In this document: positions 30,296 through 39,583 of the stretch, in pieces
Numbering within the stretch: the first letter of the stretch is position 1
Layout of the letters: each line of letters begins with the position of its first letter
From: Citrobacter arsenatis
GTDB lineage: Bacteria > Pseudomonadota > Gammaproteobacteria > Enterobacterales > Enterobacteriaceae
DNA length: 64,000 nucleotides
Direction of reading: 5' to 3'
Assembly (NCBI RefSeq): GCF_004353845.1
Contig: NZ_CP037864.1
Location: 2,976,001-3,040,000, forward strand
The notes under the pieces: generated by a model
Seen by the model: the letters and a program-made list of their open reading frames with translations, nothing else
Databases searched by the model: none
What the model was told of the DNA's origin: nothing
Program-made: the position numbers and the translations under genes

Positions 30296-30400
30296 CGCAA
30301 CTGATAGCCAGTTATGAGCTGGCTATTGGGTGCGAATGCACTGCCACGTTATCCCTTTTGCCCTCCATTGCGATGGCATTCTTTTTGCCTGGAGTAAACC

Positions 30401-30649
30401 ATGAGCGACATTATCCAATTGACGCCCAATAAGTGGGTATCCGAAGAAGTTCTGATGGCCATCACTGGCCTGACAAAGAACGCGATCAAGTCCGCACGCA
30501 CAAATTCATGGATGGAGGGTCGGGAGTATCGTCACTATTCTGGAGACTGCCAGCCAAAGGAGAACTCCCCTATCCTCTACAATCGACATGAAGTCGATAA
30601 CTGGGTTGAACGTCAACGACCGGCGATCCCGCGACAGAAATCTGCTTAA
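30401..30649 (+). CDS. xis: excisionase
   Basis: An 82-residue protein with a winged-helix-like N-terminus (NKWVSEEVLMAITGLTKNAI) and ILYNRHEVDNWVERQ, typical of lambdoid excisionases of the e14/P21-like type. Xis bends attachment-site DNA and directs the integrase toward excision. It ends 34 bases before int. The 105 bases before it carry an inverted repeat (ATAGCCAG ... CTGGCTAT at about 30303-30325) without a T tract. Confidence 0.85.
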   Translation: MSDIIQLTPNKWVSEEVLMAITGLTKNAIKSARTNSWMEGREYRHYSGDCQPKENSPILYNRHEVDNWVERQRPAIPRQKSA

Positions 30650-30683
30650 ATACCCTCCCCATTAAACAAACGCAGGAGATTTT

Positions 30684-31967
30684 ATGTCTGGTTATCCAAC
30701 TGGAGTGGAGAACCACGGCGGCACTTTGCGCATATGGTTCATATATAACGGAAAAAGGGTCCGGGAAAGCCTTGGCGTTGTTGATACTGCGAAGAACAGG
30801 CGCATTGCTGGAGAGCTTCGCGCCTCTGTTTGTTTCGCTATAAAAACGGGTGCATTCGATTACGCAAGGCAGTTCCCACAGTCACCCAATCTGAAGAAGT
30901 TCAATATCGCGCCGCCGGGGATCACTGTTGCTGAACTGGCAGCTAAATGGCTGGAGCTTAAGAGGATGGACTTAACCATTAACGCCCATCTTCGGTATGT
31001 ATCGTACATCACTATCGGAACCGACATTCTCGGCGGCAGTCGGATGGTTGACTCTATAACCCATGAGGATGTGCTGAATGTAAGGAAGGAATTGCTGACC
31101 GGCTACCAGATATGTGGTGCGCATCAGAAGAACAGATCGGCCAAGAAAGGAAGGACGGTAAGGACGGTTAACGTCTATGTTACCTGCATGAAGGGAATGT
31201 TTGATTTTGCGGTGTTGAATGGGTACATAAGCAAATCTCCATTTGCTGCAGTTACTCCACTCAAAAAATCGAAGTCAGATCCGTCGCCACTTACTCGTGA
31301 TGAATATCACCGCTTTCTTGATAAATGCCCATGCGACCAGATTCGTAATCTCTGGAAGCTCGCGTTTAATACTGGCATGCGCCACGGTGAGATATGCGCT
31401 CTTGCATGGGAGGACATAGACACCAAAAACTGGACTATTCGGATCAGCAGAAACCTTGCCATTTCAGACCACTTCACACCGCCAAAAACAGAAAGCGGGA
31501 ACCGAACAATCAACCTCACCACTCCTGCTATCGAGGCACTGAAAAGCCAGATGGCTTATACCCGGATGGGGAAACAACACCAGATAGACGTTCACCTAAG
31601 AGAGTTTGGCAGAACTCACCGTGATGAATGCACATTTGTTTTTGTTCCAAGGCTAACGGCAAGGAATGGAAAAGGAGGTGAATGGTACTCACCCGGGTCA
31701 TTCTCAGGAACGTGGAACAACATATTAAGAAGGAGCGGTATTCCTCACCGCAAGTCATATGAGTCTCGACACACATATGCTTGCTGGGCATTAAGCGCTG
31801 GAGCCAACCCCAACTTCATTGCGGCTCAAATGGGACATACGTCCGCACAGATGGTTTACAGCGTTTACGGTAAATGGATGACAGACAACAATGACAACCA
31901 ACTGGCAATATTGAACGCTAATTTTGGAGGTAATGCCCCACAGATGCCCCAAGCTCAAAACGAGTAG
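30684..31967 (+). CDS. int: tyrosine recombinase integrase
   Basis: A 427-residue integrase. An N-terminal arm-binding-like part (TLRIWFIYNGKRVRESLGVV) is followed by a core-binding SAM-like domain (ITVAELAAKWLELKRMDLTI) and the catalytic domain with Arg233 (NTGMRHGEICALAWED), Lys268, Arg362 (YESRHTYACW), His385 (MGHTSAQMVY) and the nucleophilic Tyr at 392 or 395. The gene ends 26 bases before ycgN, so the integrase gene is at the chromosomal junction, as expected. CAGGAG precedes the start. Confidence 0.95.
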   Translation: MSGYPTGVENHGGTLRIWFIYNGKRVRESLGVVDTAKNRRIAGELRASVCFAIKTGAFDYARQFPQSPNLKKFNIAPPGITVAELAAKWLELKRMDLTINAHLRYVSYITIGTDILGGSRMVDSITHEDVLNVRKELLTGYQICGAHQKNRSAKKGRTVRTVNVYVTCMKGMFDFAVLNGYISKSPFAAVTPLKKSKSDPSPLTRDEYHRFLDKCPCDQIRNLWKLAFNTGMRHGEICALAWEDIDTKNWTIRISRNLAISDHFTPPKTESGNRTINLTTPAIEALKSQMAYTRMGKQHQIDVHLREFGRTHRDECTFVFVPRLTARNGKGGEWYSPGSFSGTWNNILRRSGIPHRKSYESRHTYACWALSAGANPNFIAAQMGHTSAQMVYSVYGKWMTDNNDNQLAILNANFGGNAPQMPQAQNE

Positions 31968-32005
31968 AAACAAACTCCTTTAACCTCATAGCGTTAGTCC
32001 GCCCA
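31968..32005. other. prophage-chromosome junction (attachment site region)
   Basis: Phage sequence changes to chromosome between the int stop (31967) and the ycgN 3' end (31994). The att core therefore lies here and may include the last codons of ycgN. The partner site is outside the window, so the core cannot be defined. Confidence 0.45.
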
Positions 32006-32440
32006 TGAAGGTTTGTTCAGGATATGATCCTGCCAGTCACGCACTTCTGATTCTTTCACCGCAATATGACGAACTGAGATACGTTCACCGTGCATCGCCG
32101 CTTTGGACCCCGTCAGCAGCGGATGCCATTCCGGCAGTCCTTTTCCTTCCGCGAGCAAACGATAGGCGCAGGTCATTGGCAACCATTCAAAAGTCGGCAG
32201 ATTATCGCGCGTCAGTTTGATGCAGTCAGGCTCGTACTCGAATCGACGTTCGTAATTACGGCACTGACAGGTCTTGATATTGAGTTGTTTACACGCGACG
32301 TTGGTAAAATAGATCTCGTCGGTGTCTTCATCCATCAGCTTATGCAGGCAGCATTGACCACACCCATCACATAATGACTCCCACTCGGCATCGGTCATTT
32401 CATCAAGGGTTTTACTTTGCCAGAAAGGTATGTCGCTCAT
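31994..32440 (-). CDS. ycgN: YcgN, UPF0260 cysteine-cluster protein
   Basis: A 148-residue protein nearly identical to E. coli YcgN over most of its length. CDGCGQCCLHKL and CKQLNIKTCQCRNYERRF carry the clustered cysteines of the UPF0260 / CxxCxxCC family, which probably bind a metal or Fe-S cluster; function unknown. ATG 32440 was chosen to match the family start (SDIPFWQSKTLDEM). Its 3' end is at the prophage junction; the last residues (NKPSWAD) could be supplied by the phage. Confidence 0.93.
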   Translation of the reverse strand: MSDIPFWQSKTLDEMTDAEWESLCDGCGQCCLHKLMDEDTDEIYFTNVACKQLNIKTCQCRNYERRFEYEPDCIKLTRDNLPTFEWLPMTCAYRLLAEGKGLPEWHPLLTGSKAAMHGERISVRHIAVKESEVRDWQDHILNKPSWAD

Positions 32441-32532
32441 CAGGGTTTCCGCTATTGCATTAAAGCTGCACCTTATAACCAGTCTGGCACGCTGATGCAA
32501 GTTTTGCCGCCCGAAAAGGCGGCAAGAAGAGA

Positions 32533-33192
32533 TTACAGCACGCGGGTCGTCAGCGTTTGACCGTTAAAACTGATGGCCAGTTCATCACCGCTGCTTAATG
32601 GCCCTACGCCTGCTGGCGTGCCCGTCAGCACAACATCACCCGCTTTGAGAGTAAAGAAACGACTCATATAAGCAATCAAAGGAACGATGTGATGGATCAT
32701 ATCCGCCGTCGAGCCGTGCTGGCGCTGTTCACCGTTGACCGTTAATCCGAGCATCGTATCCTGCGGATCGCCGTTAAACTCCGCAACCGGAATAAAGCCT
32801 GACAGCGGGCAAGAGTTATCAAAACCCTTCGCTTTTTCCCATGGCTGCCCCGCCTTCTTCATTTTGCCCTGGATATCGCGCAGGGTCAGATCCAGCGCGA
32901 CGCCATAACCGGCGATGGCTTTGCGCACATGATCTTCCGTCGCTTGCCGCAGGGTCGCGCCAATCAGCACAGCCAGCTCAACTTCATGGTGAACCGATCC
33001 CATATCAGATGGGATCACCAGCGGTTGGCGTATATCGCACAGCGCGGTTTCTGGTTTAATAAACAGCACCGGCTCTTCCGGGATGCTTCCCCCCATCTCT
33101 TTAATATGGTTAGCATAGTTACTTCCTACGCAAACCACCTTACTCACCGGATAATCCAGCAGAGCACCATGCCAGTTGTGATGTTGATACAT
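32533..33192 (-). CDS. ycgM: YcgM, fumarylacetoacetate hydrolase family protein
   Basis: A 219-residue FAH-fold enzyme. VVCVGSNYANHIKEMG, the metal site residues in EVELAVLIG and the segment DLTLRDIQ, and the TGTPAGVGPL loop are typical of FAH proteins such as fumarylpyruvate hydrolases and oxaloacetate decarboxylases. The physiological substrate is uncertain. It lies between ycgN and ycgL as in E. coli. Confidence 0.93.
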   Translation of the reverse strand: MYQHHNWHGALLDYPVSKVVCVGSNYANHIKEMGGSIPEEPVLFIKPETALCDIRQPLVIPSDMGSVHHEVELAVLIGATLRQATEDHVRKAIAGYGVALDLTLRDIQGKMKKAGQPWEKAKGFDNSCPLSGFIPVAEFNGDPQDTMLGLTVNGEQRQHGSTADMIHHIVPLIAYMSRFFTLKAGDVVLTGTPAGVGPLSSGDELAISFNGQTLTTRVL

Positions 33193-33261
33193 TACTTTCC
33201 CCTAACGTAGTCATAGATTTCAGGTTCTGCATCGATGGAACGTGCTGCTGGCGGATGCAGT

Positions 33262-33555
33262 TTAACGTTTAGCGTCTGGTGTATTTTGTTTTGCCGCAGC
33301 CAGATGCTGTTTGAGTAAATCTTCTGGCGGCGGTGGTATTTGTAAATAATAGCCCTGCTCGGTTAGCGCCTGTTTTACTTTTTCAAGATCGGCATTAACC
33401 AATTTCTTTCGACCATCAAGCGGTAACATCATTGCCAGCGTCGGCTGACCAAATCCTTTCATCAGTTCTTCAGGAACGCGTGAGAAATCGTCTTTTTTTT
33501 CGACATATAAATAGGTCTGGTCACGTTTGCTGCTTCGGTAGATCACACAAAACAT
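33262..33555 (-). CDS. ycgL: YcgL domain protein
   Basis: A 97-residue protein (MFCVIYRSSKRDQTYLYVEK ... PEDLLKQHLAAAKQ) that matches E. coli YcgL. It has a small alpha/beta fold; function unknown. It is divergent from minC, with a 126-base intergenic region holding the minC promoter. Confidence 0.93.
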   Translation of the reverse strand: MFCVIYRSSKRDQTYLYVEKKDDFSRVPEELMKGFGQPTLAMMLPLDGRKKLVNADLEKVKQALTEQGYYLQIPPPPEDLLKQHLAAAKQNTPDAKR

Positions 33556-33681
33556 ATCTTTTACTCTGAATTCACGGAATGGTGGCTTGCCTCAATATAA
33601 TACTGACTATAACATGCCTTATAGTCTTCGGAATATCACCCCGCGCTGGGGATGATAAATAGCAAATTGAGTAAGGCCAGG

Positions 33682-34389
33682 ATGTCAAACACGCCAATCG
33701 AGCTTAAAGGCAGTAGCTTCACCTTATCAGTGGTTCATTTACATGAAGCAGAACCCGAGGTTATTCGTCAGGCGTTAGAAGACAAAATCGCGCAGGCACC
33801 GGCTTTTTTAAAACATGCTCCCGTGGTGGTTAACGTGAGTGGTCTTGAAAGCCCGGTAAACTGGTCAGCGCTACAGAAAGTTGTCGCGTCTACCGGATTG
33901 CGCATTATTGGCGTTAGCGGATGCAAAGACGCCAGACTCAAGGCTGAAATCGACGAAATGGGTCTTCCTTTACTGACTGAAGGTAAAGAAAAAGCTATTC
34001 GTCCTGCGCCTGTTGAGGCCCCGGCTCCCGTCGCTCCGCCGCAAAACGTTACTCCCATCACAAAAACACGATTAATAAATGTGCCGGTTCGTTCCGGTCA
34101 GCGCATTTATGCTCCACAATGTGATCTGATTGTTACAAGCCACGTCAGTGCAGGCGCAGAGCTTATCGCTGATGGTAATATTCATGTTTATGGCATGATG
34201 AGAGGCCGTGCACTGGCAGGTGCAAGCGGCGATCGGGAAGCGCAAATTTTTTGTACCCACTTGACGGCAGAACTGGTGTCTATCGCAGGTGTTTATTGGC
34301 TGAGTGATAAAATCCCAGCAGAATTTTATGGCAAAGCGGCCCGTCTGCAATTAGCAGAGAACGCTTTGACAGTTCAACCGTTGAATTGA
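33682..34389 (+). CDS. minC: MinC, inhibitor of FtsZ ring assembly
   Basis: A 235-residue division inhibitor. The N-terminal domain (IELKGSSFTLSVVHLHEAEP) inhibits FtsZ polymerisation; the C-terminal beta-helix domain (VRSGQRIYAPQCDLIVTSHV, GMMRGRALAGASGDREAQIF) dimerises, binds MinD and FtsZ tails. A proline-rich linker (about 105-127) is slightly longer than in E. coli (231 residues). I chose the conserved start MSNTPIELKG. First gene of the minCDE operon. Confidence 0.96.
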   Translation: MSNTPIELKGSSFTLSVVHLHEAEPEVIRQALEDKIAQAPAFLKHAPVVVNVSGLESPVNWSALQKVVASTGLRIIGVSGCKDARLKAEIDEMGLPLLTEGKEKAIRPAPVEAPAPVAPPQNVTPITKTRLINVPVRSGQRIYAPQCDLIVTSHVSAGAELIADGNIHVYGMMRGRALAGASGDREAQIFCTHLTAELVSIAGVYWLSDKIPAEFYGKAARLQLAENALTVQPLN

Positions 34390-34412
34390 TCCCTTTTTAA
34401 CAAGGAATTTCT

Positions 34413-35225
34413 ATGGCACGCATTATTGTTGTTACTTCGGGTAAAGGGGGCGTTGGCAAAACCACCTCCAGCGCGGCCATCGCTACAGGTTTGGCCCAGA
34501 AGGGAAAGAAAACTGTCGTTATTGATTTTGATATCGGCCTGCGTAACCTCGATCTGATTATGGGTTGTGAACGCCGCGTCGTTTACGACTTCGTCAACGT
34601 TATTCAGGGCGATGCGTCGTTAAATCAGGCGTTAATCAAAGATAAGCGTACCGAAAATCTCTTTATTCTTCCGGCCTCACAGACTCGCGATAAAGACGCG
34701 CTGACGCGTGAAGGCGTCGCGAAAGTGCTGGACGACCTGAAAACGATGGAATTCGACTTCATCGTCTGTGATTCCCCGGCAGGTATTGAAACCGGCGCGC
34801 TGATGGCCCTGTATTTTGCCGATGAAGCGATTATCACCACCAACCCGGAAGTCTCTTCTGTACGTGACTCTGACCGTATTCTGGGTATTCTGGCGTCGAA
34901 ATCTCGTCGCGCGGAAAACGGTGAAGATCCGATTAAAGAGCATCTGTTGCTTACGCGCTACAACCCTGGCCGCGTAAATAAAGGTGACATGCTGAGCATG
35001 GAAGACGTACTGGAAATTCTGCGAATCAAGCTGGTTGGCGTGATTCCTGAAGATCAGTCAGTCCTGCGCGCGTCTAACCAGGGTGAGCCGGTTATTCTCG
35101 ACATCAATGCTGATGCCGGTAAAGCCTATGCTGATACCGTAGACCGTCTGTTGGGAGAAGAACGTCCTTTCCGCTTCATTGAAGAAGAGAAGAAAGGTTT
35201 CCTCAAACGCCTGTTCGGAGGATAA
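34413..35225 (+). CDS. minD: MinD, membrane-bound ATPase of division-site placement
   Basis: A 270-residue ParA-like ATPase with deviant Walker A GKGGVGKTTSS at residues 10-20 and a C-terminal amphipathic membrane-targeting helix (EEEKKGFLKRLFGG). It recruits MinC to the membrane and oscillates between poles under MinE control. It lies 23 bases after minC and 3 before minE. Confidence 0.97.
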   Translation: MARIIVVTSGKGGVGKTTSSAAIATGLAQKGKKTVVIDFDIGLRNLDLIMGCERRVVYDFVNVIQGDASLNQALIKDKRTENLFILPASQTRDKDALTREGVAKVLDDLKTMEFDFIVCDSPAGIETGALMALYFADEAIITTNPEVSSVRDSDRILGILASKSRRAENGEDPIKEHLLLTRYNPGRVNKGDMLSMEDVLEILRIKLVGVIPEDQSVLRASNQGEPVILDINADAGKAYADTVDRLLGEERPFRFIEEEKKGFLKRLFGG

Positions 35226-35228
35226 GTT

Positions 35229-35495
35229 ATGGCATTACTGGATTTTTTTCTCTCGCGGAAAAAGAGCACAGCGAACATCGCTAAAGAGCGACTGCAGATT
35301 ATTGTTGCGGAACGTCGTCGTAGTGACGCCGAGCCACATTATTTACCGCAGCTGAGGAAAGATATTCTCGAGGTTATCTGCAAGTATGTACAAATTGATC
35401 CTGAAATGGTCACCGTACAGCTTGAGCAAAAAGACGGCGATATTTCTATCCTCGAACTTAACGTGACATTACCTGAAGCCGAAGAATCTAAATAA
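35229..35495 (+). CDS. minE: MinE, topological specificity factor
   Basis: An 88-residue protein, same length as E. coli MinE. The N-terminal [20 protein letters not shown] includes the membrane-binding helix and the MinD-contact segment; the C-terminal half forms the dimeric beta domain. It stimulates MinD ATPase and generates the pole-to-pole oscillation. Confidence 0.97.
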
Positions 35496-35522
35496 CGGCT
35501 TTGCTCAGTGAGTCATTGTTAC

Positions 35523-35550
35523 AAAAAAGGCAGATTATTCTGCCTTTTTT
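35523..35550. terminator. bidirectional terminator between minE and dmlR
   Basis: AAAAAAGGCAGA-TTAT-TCTGCCTTTTTT, a perfect inverted repeat with T runs on both strands between two convergent genes. Confidence 0.9.
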
Positions 35551-35581
35551 ATTTTCTGTGTCTTGCCAGACTGTAGCACCA

Positions 35582-36499
35582 TTATTCCAAAGTAAACTTT
35601 GGATAATTTTCCGCAAAATAGCTGCGCAAATACTCAACCGTAATACGGATTTTTGCCGATGTCGCCAGCCGGGAGACATAAACCGCCCATATATTGGCGG
35701 GTTGATAATACTCAGGCAATATATGCACCAGATGCCCGCTGGCAATGTTGTCGCAAACGTCCCACCACGAACGCAAAGCAATTCCCTGCCCATCCAGACA
35801 CCATTGATGTACTACTTCGCCATGATTAGACGACAGCGGCCCCGTAACTTTAATCGAATGCGCGCCCTCTTTATTGCGCATTTGCCAGATACCAAACGGA
35901 TGGTCGCGTTCTTTAATGACCAGGCAGGGAAAAGTAGAGAGATCGTTCAGTTGTTTCGGCACTCCATGCTGCGCCACAAACTCCGGCGAGGCGCACAGAA
36001 TACGGTAGTTAGTCGCCAGCTTGCGGGCAATCAGGTTCGGCGCGATATCATCCCCGATACGAATATCGAGATCGACACCCTCATTCACCATATCCACCAG
36101 GCGGTCTTCAACATCAAACCTCAGCTCTAACTGCGGGTACTCTTTTGCCAGCGCAGACAACGCTGGAGCCACCACCCGGCGGCCAAAACCAAAGCTACTA
36201 ATAATACGTAGCGTCCCCTGTGGGATTTGCCTGGCATCAGACAGCTCATCCATCATCTGATCGACATCCTGCAGGATCCGCTGCGCCCATTCGTAGATCC
36301 GTTCCCCCTCTTCCGTGATGGTTACGCGCCGCGTTGTCCGGTGCAATAGCACCACGTTCAGCGTCTGTTCCAGCAGGGCAACGCGCTTACTGATAAAAGC
36401 CGGAGATACGCCCAGCTCTTCGGCAACGGCGGCAAATCCAGCACGACGGGCAACCAGCATAAAGACGCGTAAATCATTTAACAGCGGCAGATTATTCAT
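35582..36499 (-). CDS. dmlR: LysR-type regulator, DmlR (YeaT)
   Basis: A 305-residue LysR regulator with an N-terminal winged helix (FAAVAEELGVSPAFISKRVA, then LLHRTTRRVTITEEGERIYE) and a periplasmic-binding-like effector domain. It is divergent from the D-malate dehydrogenase gene, and E. coli DmlR activates dmlA in response to D-malate and related acids. I chose ATG 36499 over 36520. The roughly 100-base gap to dmlA should hold the shared operator. Confidence 0.88.
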   Translation of the reverse strand: MNNLPLLNDLRVFMLVARRAGFAAVAEELGVSPAFISKRVALLEQTLNVVLLHRTTRRVTITEEGERIYEWAQRILQDVDQMMDELSDARQIPQGTLRIISSFGFGRRVVAPALSALAKEYPQLELRFDVEDRLVDMVNEGVDLDIRIGDDIAPNLIARKLATNYRILCASPEFVAQHGVPKQLNDLSTFPCLVIKERDHPFGIWQMRNKEGAHSIKVTGPLSSNHGEVVHQWCLDGQGIALRSWWDVCDNIASGHLVHILPEYYQPANIWAVYVSRLATSAKIRITVEYLRSYFAENYPKFTLE

Positions 36500-36602
36500 G
36501 ATCTGTGTTTTATGTTTCACCAGTTAGGGGGATTAACTATTAATCAGTCAATTATAGGATAAGGGGAAAGTCAATTTTGATGGCGTACAAGTGAGAGCTG
36601 CT

Positions 36603-37685
36603 ATGAAGAAAACCTGTCGTATTGCCGCTATCCCCGGAGATGGCATTGGTAAAGAAGTCCTGCCTGAAGGCATTCATGTGTTGCAGGCAGCCGCCGAACG
36701 TTGGGGATTGTCGCTCAGCTTTGAGCAAATGGAATGGGCCAGCTGCGAGTACTATGCCCATCACGGCAAGATGATGCCGGATGACTGGCATGAGCAGCTA
36801 CAATCCTTCGATGCTATCTATTTTGGTGCCGTTGGCTGGCCGGACACCGTACCGGACCACATCTCATTATGGGGTTCACTGCTTAAGTTTCGCCGCGAAT
36901 TTGACCAGTACGTCAACCTGCGCCCGGTGCGCCTGTTTCCGGGCGTCCCTTGCCCGCTGGCGGGCAAGCAGCCAGGCGACATTGATTTCTACGTCGTGCG
37001 TGAGAATACCGAGGGAGAATACTCTGCCCTCGGCGGACGCGTAAGCGAAGGTACCGAACACGAGGTGGTTATCCAGGAGTCGGTCTTCACCCGTCGCGGC
37101 GTGGATCGTATATTGCGGTACGCTTTCGAGCTGGCGCAAAACCGCCCGCGCAAAACCCTGACCTCGGCGACCAAATCTAACGGCCTGGCCATCAGCATGC
37201 CGTACTGGGACGAGCGCGTCGAAGCAATGGCGGCTAACTATCCCGAGATCCACTGGGATAAACAACATATCGATATACTCTGCGCCCGCTTTGTGATGCA
37301 GCCGGAGCGTTTTGACGTCGTGGTTGCTTCCAACCTGTTTGGCGACATCCTCTCCGATCTCGGTCCAGCCTGTACCGGAACGATTGGCATTGCGCCTTCT
37401 GCCAACTTAAACCCGGAACGCACCTTCCCGTCCCTGTTCGAGCCGGTACATGGTTCAGCCCCGGATATCTACGGCAAGAACATCGCCAACCCTATTGCAA
37501 CTATCTGGGCTGGTGCCATGATGCTCGACTTCCTTGGTAACGGTGATGCTAACTATAAAGCTGCCCACGACGGCATTCTGGCGGCAATTGAGCAGGTCAT
37601 TGCCAGCGGCCCGAAAACGCCGGATATGAAAGGCAACGCCACCACCCAACAGGTGGGCGAAGCCATCTCTCGGGCACTGCGTTAG
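36603..37685 (+). CDS. dmlA: D-malate / tartrate dehydrogenase DmlA (YeaU)
   Basis: A 360-residue beta-decarboxylating dehydrogenase, highly similar to E. coli DmlA. Hallmarks are IAAIPGDGIGKEVLPEG at the N-terminus, the substrate loop NLRPVRLFPGV, the ENTEGEYSALGGR block, the metal site NLFGDILSDLG, and the NAD-binding FEPVHGSAPDIYGKNIANP. It oxidises D-malate to pyruvate and CO2 with NAD. ATG 36603 matches the family start; a GTG four codons upstream is in frame. Confidence 0.95.
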   Translation: MKKTCRIAAIPGDGIGKEVLPEGIHVLQAAAERWGLSLSFEQMEWASCEYYAHHGKMMPDDWHEQLQSFDAIYFGAVGWPDTVPDHISLWGSLLKFRREFDQYVNLRPVRLFPGVPCPLAGKQPGDIDFYVVRENTEGEYSALGGRVSEGTEHEVVIQESVFTRRGVDRILRYAFELAQNRPRKTLTSATKSNGLAISMPYWDERVEAMAANYPEIHWDKQHIDILCARFVMQPERFDVVVASNLFGDILSDLGPACTGTIGIAPSANLNPERTFPSLFEPVHGSAPDIYGKNIANPIATIWAGAMMLDFLGNGDANYKAAHDGILAAIEQVIASGPKTPDMKGNATTQQVGEAISRALR

Positions 37686-37706
37686 AGGTCAAACCACGAA
37701 ATATGA

Positions 37707-37731
37707 GCCGCGTCACTGACGCGGCTTTTTT
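37707..37731 (+). terminator. intrinsic terminator after dmlA
   Basis: GCCGCGTC-ACT-GACGCGGC followed by six T, 21 bases after dmlA. It separates dmlA from the yeaVWX group. Confidence 0.9.
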
Positions 37732-37937
37732 ATGCGTTTTATGGCATCAATAACCTGCGCCAATTCACCTTTTATTATTTCCGTTCCGTGTTTTATTGCT
37801 TCACGCATCGAGTAATTGTTTAATTCATGTAAAGAACAAATAATAAAATTGTTAAAAATAAAAATCGCTGATTCCCTACAGCATGATAACAACGACAGGC
37901 TAATGCCATACGCGGGCAACTGTGCCCAGGAGATCCC

Positions 37938-39539
37938 ATGTTGAGCAACGTTAAGAAAAAAGACATGCCGCTGATAGCCATCAGCCTGGTGGCTATTCTT
38001 TTCATCGCCGCCACACTTAGTCTCTTCCCTCAGCAGTCTGCACAAGTCGCAAATACCCTTTTTAACGGCGTTACCCGGATGCTGGGTTCCGCCGTGCAGA
38101 TCCTCGTTCTGATGGCGATGGGTCTGGTCGTCTGGCTGGCCACCAGCAAATACGGCAACATTCGTCTGGGAGAAGGAAAAGCGGAATACAGCACGCTGTC
38201 CTGGCTGTTTATGTTTATTTGTGCCGGACTAGGTTCCTCCACGCTCTACTGGGGCGTTGCTGAGTGGGCCTATTATTACCAGACCCCTGGTCTGAATATC
38301 GCGCCGCACTCGCAAAAAGCGCTGGAATACAGCTTACCCTACTCTTTTTTCCATTGGGGAATCAGCGCCTGGGCGACCTATACGCTGGCTTCATTAACCA
38401 TGGCCTACCACTTCCATGTACGTAAAAACAAAGGGCTGAGCCTGTCCGGAATAATCGCCGCTATCACCGGCGTGCATCCGCAGGGCGTCTGGGGCCGGCT
38501 GGTTGATTTGATGTTCCTGATCGCGACAGTTGGCGCGTTAACCATCTCTCTGGTTGTCACCGCCGCCACCTTTACCCGCGGTTTAGCTGCTCTCACAGGT
38601 TTACCGGATAACTTCACCGTACAGGCGTTTGTTATTCTGTTCTCTGGCGGCATTTTCTGTCTGAGCTCCTGGATTGGCATCAACAACGGCTTGCAACGTC
38701 TGAGCAAAATGGTCGGCTGGGGGGCTTTTTTACTGCCGCTGCTGGTGCTGATTGTCGGCCCGACCGAGTTCATCACCAACAACATCATTAACGCCATCGG
38801 TCTGACGACACAAAACTTTTTGCAGATGAGCCTGTTCACCGACCCGCTCGGCAACGGTGAGTTCACCCGCAACTGGACGGTGTTCTACTGGCTTTGGTGG
38901 ATCTCCTACACCCCAGGCGTGGCAATGTTTGTCACTCGCGTATCCCGTGGTCGCAAAATCAAAGAGGTTATCTGGGCGTTAATCCTCGGTAGTACCGTTG
39001 GCTGCTGGTTCTTCTTTGGCGTGATGGAAAGCTACTCCATTCACCAGTTTGTGACCGGTGTGATCGACGTACCGCAGATTATGGCCACGTTAGGTGGCGA
39101 AACAGCCGTACAGCAAGTACTGATGTCGTTGCCGGCCGGGAAACTGTTCCTGGTGGCGTATCTGGCGATCATGATTATTTTCCTCGCCTCGCATATGGAT
39201 GCCGTCGCCTACACCATGGCGGCCACCAGCACGCGTAACCTGCAGGAAGGGGAAGATCCGCAGCGTAGCTTACGACTGTTCTGGTGCGTGGTCATCACCC
39301 TGATCCCATTATCGATTTTGTTCACCGGCGCGTCCCTGGAAACCATGAAGACCACGGTGGTTCTGACCGCACTTCCCTTCCTCGCCATTCTGTTAGTGAA
39401 GGTTGGCGGTTTTCTTCGTTGGGTACGGCAGGACTATGCCCACGTTCCTGCACATCAAATTGAAAGTCATCTTCCCGAAACGCCAGTGGACGTCCCCGTC
39501 GTACCACCGGCCGGGACATTACTCAAAGGCGATAATTAA
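37938..39539 (+). CDS. yeaV: BCCT-family transporter YeaV
   Basis: A 533-residue, twelve-span transporter of the betaine/carnitine/choline family. The signature tryptophan segment is seen in FYWLWWISYTPGVAMFVTRV, with GLGSSTLYWGVAEWAYYY in the early helix. The next two genes encode a carnitine oxygenase system, so carnitine, gamma-butyrobetaine or glycine betaine is the likely substrate (inference from context). The 252-base gap before it holds the dmlA terminator and an A/T-rich region that probably contains its promoter. Confidence 0.92.
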   Translation: MLSNVKKKDMPLIAISLVAILFIAATLSLFPQQSAQVANTLFNGVTRMLGSAVQILVLMAMGLVVWLATSKYGNIRLGEGKAEYSTLSWLFMFICAGLGSSTLYWGVAEWAYYYQTPGLNIAPHSQKALEYSLPYSFFHWGISAWATYTLASLTMAYHFHVRKNKGLSLSGIIAAITGVHPQGVWGRLVDLMFLIATVGALTISLVVTAATFTRGLAALTGLPDNFTVQAFVILFSGGIFCLSSWIGINNGLQRLSKMVGWGAFLLPLLVLIVGPTEFITNNIINAIGLTTQNFLQMSLFTDPLGNGEFTRNWTVFYWLWWISYTPGVAMFVTRVSRGRKIKEVIWALILGSTVGCWFFFGVMESYSIHQFVTGVIDVPQIMATLGGETAVQQVLMSLPAGKLFLVAYLAIMIIFLASHMDAVAYTMAATSTRNLQEGEDPQRSLRLFWCVVITLIPLSILFTGASLETMKTTVVLTALPFLAILLVKVGGFLRWVRQDYAHVPAHQIESHLPETPVDVPVVPPAGTLLKGDN

Positions 39540-39583
39540 GCGCCAGCAAAAAATCCTCTTACTCACAAATTAAAGGTATTCCA

